Shown piece by piece: positions 52,590 through 64,000 of a stretch of 64,000 bases of DNA. The notes beneath the pieces were generated by a model. The model was not told the DNA's origin. It worked only from the letters and a program-made list of their open reading frames with translations, and did no database searches. How positions within the stretch are numbered: the first letter of the stretch is position 1; each line of letters begins with the position of its first letter. Source of the DNA: Cinclus cinclus (taxonomy: Eukaryota; Chordata; Aves; Passeriformes; Cinclidae); NCBI RefSeq assembly GCF_963662255.1, contig NC_085047.1, forward strand, positions 99,269,619 to 99,333,618. Direction: 5' to 3'. The position numbers and the translations under genes were made by a program.

Positions 52590-53885
52590 AATGGAACACC
52601 TTACAGCACAGGGACTTCTCCAGCCTTTAGCCTGGAAAAGAAGGAAAGTCATGACATGGTATAATTACCAAGGCAAGTCCTGCTTGACCAATGTAGTGGC
52701 TTTCTGTGATGGAGTGACTGCATCAGTGGACAAGGAAGGGCTACCAGATATCTTTTATCGGGGCTTCTATAAAACCTTTCACACAGTCCTCCACAATATC
52801 CTTCTCTCTAAATTGGAGAGAGACAGATTTGTTAGGGGCACTGTTAGGTGGATGAAGAATTTGTTGGATGCTCACATCCAGAGAGTTGTGGTCAACATCT
52901 CAGAGTATCCGTCATCAGTTGGAGTTCAGTGACAAATGGTGTCCCTCAGGAGTCTGTAATGGGACCAGTGTTATTTAATATCTTTGTCAATTAAATAGAA
53001 AAAGGGATCAGGTGAATCCTCAGCAGATTTGTGATACCAAACCAGGCAGGATGGTTGACACACCTGAAGGATCAGAGGGACTTGGACAGACTTAAGAAAT
53101 GAGTCCATGGAAATCTCCTGAGGTTTAACATGACCAAATGTGAGGTGTTGCAGGTGGGTCAAGGCAATCTCTGGTATCAGGACAGGCTGGGGGATAAACA
53201 GCAGCTCTGTCTAGAAGTGGGATGCTGGTGGGTGAGAGGCTGGACATGAGCCAGTGACATGTACTTGCAGCCCAGAAAGCCAAACATGTCCTGAGCTGCA
53301 TCAATAGCAGTGTGACCAGCAGGATGAGGGAGGTGATTCTGCCCTTTTATTCCACTCTCATGAGACCCCACTTGGAACATTGCATCGAGCTTTGGGATTC
53401 CCAGCACAGAAAGGACATGGACCTGTTAGAGCAAGTCCAGAAAAGGCCATCAAGATGATCAGAGGGCTGGAGCACCTCTCCTGTGGGGAAAGTCTGAGAG
53501 AATTGGGATTGTTCAGCCTGGAGAAGAGAAGGCTTTGGGGTGACCTGATTGTGGCCTTTCAGGACCTGAAGGGAGCCTACAAGAAAGCTGGAGACAGACT
53601 ACTTGCAAAGTATATAGTGACATGTAGTGACAGGAGAAGGGGCAGTGGAGAGTAGGTTTAGACTAAATATTAGGAAGAAATTCTTTACTCTGAGGGTAGT
53701 GAAGCACTGGAACAGGTTGCACAGGAAAGCTGTAGATGCCCCATCCCTGGAAGTGGTCAAGGCCACATTGGATGGAGCTCTGAGCCACCTTGTCTGTTGG
53801 AAGGTATCTCTGTGCCTGGCAGAGGGCTTGGAACTGGATGATCTTTGTGGTCCCTTCCATTCTTTAATTGTGTCAGTCTGTGATT
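52590..53885 (+). mobile_element. CR1 LINE with decayed reverse-transcriptase region
   Basis: This is the longest CR1 copy here (about 1.3 kb), in sense with FRMPD4. Near the left end, the frame around 52670-52930 gives typical CR1 reverse-transcriptase pieces such as [19 protein letters not shown] and [11 protein letters not shown]. Further pieces (GVPQ-like, VLFNIF) follow in other frames after stops and frameshifts, so the element is dead. The 3' part carries the blocks MIRGLEHLSCGESLRELG and LWGDLIVAFQ. It ends with 'ggaactggatgatctttgtg' and a decayed ATTCT-type tail. The catalytic YADD-type motif is not intact (the expected position reads SRFVIPN). It is truncated at the 5' end. Confidence 0.93.
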
Positions 53886-54412
53886 CGCAGCTCTTTGTTC
53901 AAGCTCTTTGTGAGGCTTGACAGGGCAGAATCTGCTCCTCTCATTAAATAGCACCAAAATCTGATCAATAGCTTAACTACCTCTAGATGTCACTAAGCTA
54001 AGGATGGCACTGAAGCACTTTTCTGTCAGCCATTTGGACTGCTGTGCCCATTTTATACACGAATTTGCTTTGCCCAACTCTGGTATGTCTGTCAGAGTTC
54101 CCCAGCTCTATCTCAGCAGACAAAGTACTTGTGTATTTGGGGGTGATGGACATTCAGGCTCATGTAGGCATGAAGATCATCTCCCCAAGAATGCGCACAG
54201 AGCAGTTAGAAGATGAGATTAATGTCTGCCTGTTGGTGCTAGCTTAAATTGACCCATTCTTACCCCAAAGCTGGGATGCTTAGTGAAATTAACTGGTTGG
54301 GAGGGCCTCACTGCAGGACTCTTGCACCCAGCAGATCTTGTCTGTGCAGCATTATTGTACCTCCATACCTGTCCATACCTGTAACTTTTTCTTGTGTCCC
54401 CTGCCCTGTTGT

Positions 54413-54955
54413 TGTTGGGCAGGGGAAAGTTCCAAGGTTTGTGAGCGCTGGCCTTTCAGGCACTCAGCTTCATGGTTTCTCACACAAACCTGTAGTTTCC
54501 AGCCGGCATAAAAAGACCAAGAGAGCAGCTCAGACTTTTTCCACAGGCTTTATTATCGTCCATGAAGGGGTCAGGCTACAAATCCAAAGATGGGGGATCA
54601 CACATGTACTTTTATAGGGTTTGGGGGATCACAAGTAAACCAATGGAAAACAGGGTTAACACATTTTGGCCAACTACATTATCTTTCTTTCTTTGGGACA
54701 ACCAATTATAAAGAATCAAACCTAACCAATAATATTCTAAAAAGATAAGAAGAAGAGCTTACATTTTTTCTAGCATGAGTCATTCTAAGCAAGCAGTTTT
54801 TCTTATTTCAGAGTAAGTGCCAGGGGGCCCTCACAGGGATGTCTGCAGAGGGATTCGTCTCCTCTACACATACCAGGGTCTTACTGATTCATAGCATCCT
54901 CCCCTTACTGCTTTCAACTTCAAGTTTATCTGCAGTGTCTGTAGGGGTGTGGAAC
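54413..54955 (-). mobile_element. LTR-like block, probably ERVK-type; limits approximate
   Basis: The minus strand shows a TATAAAAG box near 54612 and an AATAAAG polyadenylation signal near 54551, in the order and spacing of an LTR U3-R-U5. Possible edges are TGTTGGGC at 54413 and GGAACA at 54955, flanked by GTTGT and GTTGG (four of five bases match). These edges are tentative and the element could extend further right, to about 55230. There are no internal viral genes. It is antisense to FRMPD4, like the other LTRs. Confidence 0.5.
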
Positions 54956-57109
54956 AGTTGGGATGATGCCAGTGTGTGTGTGCAGCCAAGTTTTGACCCT
55001 GAAGCTTTGCAAGACCCCTCAGTTTATGCAAACCTTGGACTGCAAGGTTGCCTGGGTACTCCTGAGTCACTTTGAACATCTGGTCCATGCTGGCCCTCAT
55101 AGTGCCACACCATTGCTGTCAGTAGTGCCTGAACCTGTTGGCATCTCTTTCAGCCTTGCAACCCCTGGGTGTTGCTACACTCCAGCTGTGTACCTGTCCT
55201 GGTCTTCTGTGCAAGGGATCCTCTGACAAATGCGATTTACATTACAGTTCAAAGATAATATTTACGCCTTCAAAAATTCTGATGCACATATAGTTTCCCC
55301 ATTTGTTTAATTTTGCCTCCTCCATGTTTTCTTTTACTTTATTGCCAATAAAACTGGAATGATGAAGTAGAAACCAGACAAAGGAAAATAAGAGCTTTTA
55401 AATAAAGACTGAATTTCTTCCCCATTCTTGGCAGAAATACATCTCTACAAACATTTCATTGATCTCTCTTCTTGATGCTGATTTTCCTTCTACCATTGCA
55501 TGAAAAATAGCTGCCAAGATGGATTTCAAAAGTACTATTTCTTAATTGGTTTTATTTGTGCTGTTTAGAGTGTGTTTTGATTTTGCATTTAAGTAACCAT
55601 CCTTTACAATTGCAGGTGAAAGTAGACATAATCTAGATTTATAGTGCTCTGTAGTTCACTTAGTACTTTTTGAAAGCTTTTGCAGATAATTTTTGCTTAA
55701 ATGCATTCAGTTTTGTTTAATGCTTAAACACATTAAAACACATTAAAATTTCATTTTAATTATGCCCAAGCCAAAGCATTAGGCTATCTTTTTCTTTCTG
55801 TCAATCTGCAAATCTCTGATAGGTTTTTATCACCAGTGCTCCTAAGGAGGTCACCGAGCAGCTCGAGCAGTTAAAGCAGTTCAGAGTTTTGATTTCTGGC
55901 AGTGTGACATTTGATCATAATTCCTGACTGTTTTATTCTGTAAATGAACTGTCATTCTGATTGTTGCCTTATTAAGTTTTAAGCATTACTTAAATCAAAT
56001 AACTTGCCTGTTTGATATCCTTTCAGATTTTATGTGCAGAGATCATTTGATAGGTTGCTTTCATGATTAATCTGTTAAGCTCCTTGGATGAACTCCAGGC
56101 CCAGCTGGGATCTATGGCAATTTTGCTGCGCATTAAGTTTTGCAACAGGAAAAAGATAGGATCTTCTGTTTTGAAAGAGATGCTTCTTGTTTTAACATGG
56201 TTATACTTCCGAGGCACAACAGTTTCAGAAAAACTACAGTAAATAACATTTATGGATCATAATGATTGTGGCAACGATCTTATTGAGAGTTTGTGGGACT
56301 AATGGTCAGACTGTGACTACCACCTAAGAATGGTAAAATATAAATAATGCAAATACTTAAATACAATTGTCTATGATAGATTACCAACTTTTTAAGAGAG
56401 AACACAGATCTGACTACTATTTGAGCAATAAAATTTTTGCCAAGAGTTTAACAAAGAAATACTCCTGATGATGATCTGTCAGTGCCATGTGGTTATCACA
56501 AATTGCTGTGTGGTAAAACTTCTCCACGTTATTTCTTCCATGTCCCCTCTTGCTCTTCCACAATGCTCTTGTGAGTCAGTGTACTCTTTTCAGCCTTGTT
56601 CACAGCAATGAATTAGCATATTTAGCTTGCCTTTGGGCATTATGTCCTGTTCCATTTAATAAATGTAATTCTTCCTCTTACCTTTTATTTGCTTGGTAAA
56701 TACTGATGTCTGTAATTGCTGTTAGCAGTGAACCAAAAAAGTCAACACCTATTTTGCTCTTATGCAATCTTTTCTTTGTTTTCTAGCAAACTTAATATTT
56801 TATATAAAACTAATGACTATTTTTAAGTAATAAGCTTAAAATTTATTTCATATATGCACTCTGTGACTATTTAAAAATTATAGTATTTCTGTAGTTTTAA
56901 ATGTAGTATTTCTAATTTTGTTGCTTACTGTCACAGCAGGTTTTCTTTTCACCTTGTGATTGTCCTATACTGCTGTCATTCTATTTCTTTATGATATCTC
57001 AGTACTACACTGTGCTCTTCTATCTACTAAGCCCATCTTTTTCTTGAGCATAACTAAAGGTTTTGCTGTTGCACCACCTCTACTGGCAAGAGTACTCAAA
57101 GGGGCTTTT

Positions 57110-57484
57110 TCAGCAAAAACTGAATGAAGCACTAGACATTTTTATTCCATCAAAAAAATTTCCCTCATAATGTTGTATATTGTTTCTAAAATCTAGCAAT
57201 AAATGACCCACTCTAATGCTGTTGGCAAATATAGGATCTAATTTTGAAAAGTCTGGAAAATGAGAAAGTAACATTTTCCTGAAAGTCTGCTCTGCAATCT
57301 TTTGTGTTTGACCCTGCTGATGGGAAGGCCATTGATTACAGTTGCTATAAGCAGGGTTCAAAGCAGGGTCTAGATCTTCACTATTATTTCCTCCAAGTGT
57401 ATCTCTGTACCATGCTTCATTTTTCTTGTTAGCAGTTTCTCTAGGTAGTGTTGCAATGATCAGCTGATTTTTTCCCTTTAAATT
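57110..57484 (-). other. Unexplained antisense open frame with acceptor-like start
   Basis: On the minus strand, TTTACTTGTTTACACAG, which resembles a splice acceptor, is followed by a frame open for about 124 codons to a stop at 57110. The predicted peptide begins NLKGKNQLIIATLPRETANK and includes DLDPALNPAYSN, KIAEQTFRKMLLSHFPDFSKL and RVGHLLLDFRNN. Its composition is balanced and not low-complexity, unlike most chance frames here. No ATG starts it, and I see no retroviral or CR1 similarity. It could be a terminal exon of an antisense transcript, a fragment of a retrocopied gene, or chance. I do not recognise the peptide and assign no function. Confidence 0.25.
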
Positions 57485-60400
57485 CTGTGTAAACAAGTAA
57501 AAATTATTTAAAATTCTGATAATTTCGAGCTTTTAGTAGGAAACAGGGTCACACAGAGTAAAGTTTGGGGAGTTTTTAGTTATTTTGACTCCTTGTCAAA
57601 ATGTGCGCCCTCATTTTGCAAAAGTCACTCTAATGAAGCTGTTTTTATCTGTGACAATGCAAATAGTTTACTTGCAGTGATAGATGTCCTGCATTAGTGT
57701 AAACACCTCCTGCTTAAGGTCATTAACTGAGAATAATGACGCCCATTTGGCTAAAACACAGAGCATCAGATAAATGAGCCTGGCACTATGAGAATCATTA
57801 AGTGATAGCATTCTTCTAAAAACCTCAAGACATTAAAATACAATAGAGCTGCACATCATCTTGCTGAGGCTTTGTTAGACAAGGAGTTCTGACAGTCAAA
57901 CCCAACTGTTTTCCTAGGTATTTGCACATCCTTTGGAAACACTCCTATTCCCAAAGAGAAAATGTCAAGTGTCAAGTTGACGCACAAGGTAGAAACAATG
58001 ACATTGCGCAATTAAATGCAAAAGCTGTGCTATTACTCAAACCTTTAACCAGCAGAGAATGTTCTCTCAAATACCTGGTGCAGCTGTTTCATTTTCTTAC
58101 ACCCCTGGTTTATAGTTTGGAGCCTGCTGGGAAACAATCTGTTCCAGGCTCATCCAGAGTGCCTGGCAAAGGGTTAGAGTCCTTCCCATGTCACCACAGC
58201 AAAAGGGGAAATGAAAGGAAGCACCATGTTTTATGGTAGGTCATGGTGTGCTCCCCTGGCTGTGCACTGGGTCCATTTTAAACCCCACATCCCAGAGGGG
58301 TTCTTGGGAGCCCACATATGTTCAAATCTTTAGTTGTCCTGAACTCTCCCATTGCATTTTTTGCAATAGCATAATTTAAGTTTTTATGCCTCCCACATGT
58401 GACTTTAGAGATTGTAGAGAGAAAAAGAGGTTGTAGAGAGTAATAGGGACACATAGTGGTTTGCCAGATTTGCTGTATGGGAATAACCTTGCCAGAATCC
58501 AGAAAAAATTGGCAGTCTGCCTGTTAAGAGAAGCCAGACTGGTGACTCATCTGTAAAAAGGGCAACAGTACAGAGATTTGTTCAGCAAGAATAGTAAGTG
58601 AAAGCCACTCTTTTCCCCATGTTCTTGCAAGGGAAGGCCAGTAGCCTAATCCTGCTGCTGTGCTGCCCTGTGGCAGTGGAATCAACAGTTTACAGTCTAT
58701 TACTTGGGAGCCAAATAGACTATGTGTAAGGGGATCCCTTACACACTGCAGAGGGGGACTACATGGAGAGGAAAGAAGCTGGAGGAGGCATCTCTAGACT
58801 TGTTATATTAATCATTGTACTGTTTTATACTGTGTCTTTCTAGGAATTCATCTTCAGAGGACAGTATTTAACCTGCTTCAGCATTTCCATGTTGTACCCT
58901 TTTGCTGAAAAAGTCAATGGGGTCCCTCAACCTGAGACACGATTTTACTTTTTTTTTATGCTTTTCTTTTTTTTTTTCCCCATGATTTTCCAAAACTTCT
59001 GGGCACTTTCCATTTTTTTCCAGCAATGACTCTGGAGGCTTGGTTTGTTCATGGGGTTGAATTATTGATTATTTTATGGTCATATGTGCTAGAGAGGTAA
59101 GAAAGAATGAGCTGTGAAAGCAAAGAAGCATTTATTTTTATTTCTTGATTCTGTTTTGTGCCTCAGGAATTACTGGATGTCTCTGATATTTCCTGAGAGA
59201 ATGTGGCAGTGTTCATTCCTTGTTCAATGGTTGATACTGATCCTATGGTAATAGTTGCCATTAGTTTTCAATGTGGTAATAGATTAGAAGCATGCAGAAG
59301 TGAGAGAGACTTTTTCCTGCTAGTTACTGGAAACAAGGCTTCTGTATCACAAGAAAACAGCTTTTTAAGCTGTTTCAGGAGAGATCAGAGGTAGAAACAG
59401 CGGAGCATGTAGCCTTGTACTACTCCATTACTCCTGCAGATTGTTAGTTGGGTCAGATTTTGAGTGATAGTAACAGACTTCCCATGTTTACAAGGACAGT
59501 TCTCATGACACATTGGTCATCACCACTTGTGCCTCTGCTTATTTCTCACAGACAAACCAACATGACTCAAGTTTTTATTCAAAACTAGTAAGACCACTTC
59601 TCAGGATTCTGATTCAAGATTCTGAAATCCTTGAGTCATATTTTCATGAAACAAATGGATCAAAATCTGGCCCAAAAGAGCCCAGTGACTTTTCAGCCAA
59701 CATGAGAAAGTCTTCCATTGACCATTACCATGGTTTTGAAGTGAGGCAATGCCAGAAGCACTGTGTTTGTATCTGACCTGACAATAAATCAACCTCACTT
59801 CTGCTGCTGAAAATGGAAATCCCATTGACTGTGAATATTTAATTTGTTATTAAAAAGGAGTTGTTAGTCAAATTTCTCAAGTGAGGAGATTTTTTTTTCT
59901 AGGGGCTGAAAACAGGTGAACCCATTATAATGTAGTAGGTGAAAGTCGAGTAGGTCCCAGAAGAAAATGCGGAATTCTTCTACACTTCTAATCCATGAAG
60001 CCCTGCAACATGTCAATATTGAAGGCATGCCTTGCACAGGGTGCATTTAGGGGATACCTTCAGGGGAATCCTGATGGCCTGCAGGTGCCTCTTGGTGGTT
60101 TTCACCTGTGTTTGGAGTGGACAAATACTGTGAGGTGCCACTGCATTTGGAGACCTCCCAGACATTTTTCTGGCAAAAGTTGTGTATATGTCTACCCAGT
60201 AGATCACAGATGATACAAAGATTTTCCATTCAGTCTGTGAAAAAAGGGTTGCTGGTAAGTCACTGGTCAGTGTCCCTTCATGCAGACAAGGTTGGGTGAC
60301 AGCAGTCATTGTGGGAGCACTACAGGAATTTGTGTGTGCGCCGAGAGCCCTTCTCACTGCTCCAGTCTAACATGGGGATAATTTTTAGTATGTTCAGTAT

Positions 60401-60536
60401 GCTCTGGTGTTTCCTTATGTATATGTACAGATAGATTACCTTGGGATGCATTATGGTTTGACTCTATTTCCATTCTTCTGTATTCAAAATGTTTCTGTTT
60501 GCATGGAGTTCGCAGCATATAAGAAACGGGGAATAA

Positions 60537-64000
<3,464 letters not shown>

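Noticed and set aside
52573..52932. Possible functional gene with reverse-transcriptase similarity
   Set aside because: It is the truncated, stop- and frameshift-bearing reverse-transcriptase region of a dead CR1 element.

Overview
This is vertebrate, almost certainly avian and probably songbird, nuclear DNA. It is AT-rich, intron-dominated sequence carrying 5'-truncated CR1 LINE fragments, the dominant bird retrotransposon, and solo LTRs that resemble passerine ERVL and ERVK elements. There are no bacterial-type operons, rRNA or tRNA genes or CRISPR arrays. The organism call is inferred from repeat types and from the protein sequence, not from a database search.

The window lies inside one plus-strand gene, the orthologue of FRMPD4 (FERM and PDZ domain-containing 4, also called Preso/PRESO1), a postsynaptic scaffold protein. 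Five consecutive coding exons are visible at 15808-15968, 18050-18152, 51140-51185, 60597-60701 and 61862-61969. Each has AG/GT boundaries and compatible phases. Joined, they read without a break from the end of the WW domain, through the whole PDZ domain, into the start of the FERM domain. The 5' exons (start and most of the WW domain) and the 3' exons (rest of FERM and the C-terminal tail) lie outside, so the gene is open at both ends.

Everything else is intron. Upstream of 15808 there is only unique AT-rich DNA, one CR1 fragment and a striking exon-like sequence at 311-432. That sequence ends in a perfect GTAAGT donor whose phase matches the first FRMPD4 exon seen here. The 33 kb second visible intron (18153-51139) holds CR1 fragments, three solo LTRs, a GC-rich island at about 38.8-40.25 kb with an 18-copy, 18-bp minisatellite, a very AT-rich stretch and a GT microsatellite. 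The third intron (51186-60596) holds a long CR1 copy with reverse-transcriptase remnants, an LTR-like block and an unexplained antisense open frame with a splice-acceptor-like start. The last two intron segments are plain.

No new multi-gene system was found. The most promising leads are the candidate alternative first exon at 311-432, the inverted CR1 pair flanking the 46-nt exon 3, the GC-rich minisatellite island, the antisense open frame at 57110-57484, and the uniform antisense orientation of all LTRs.
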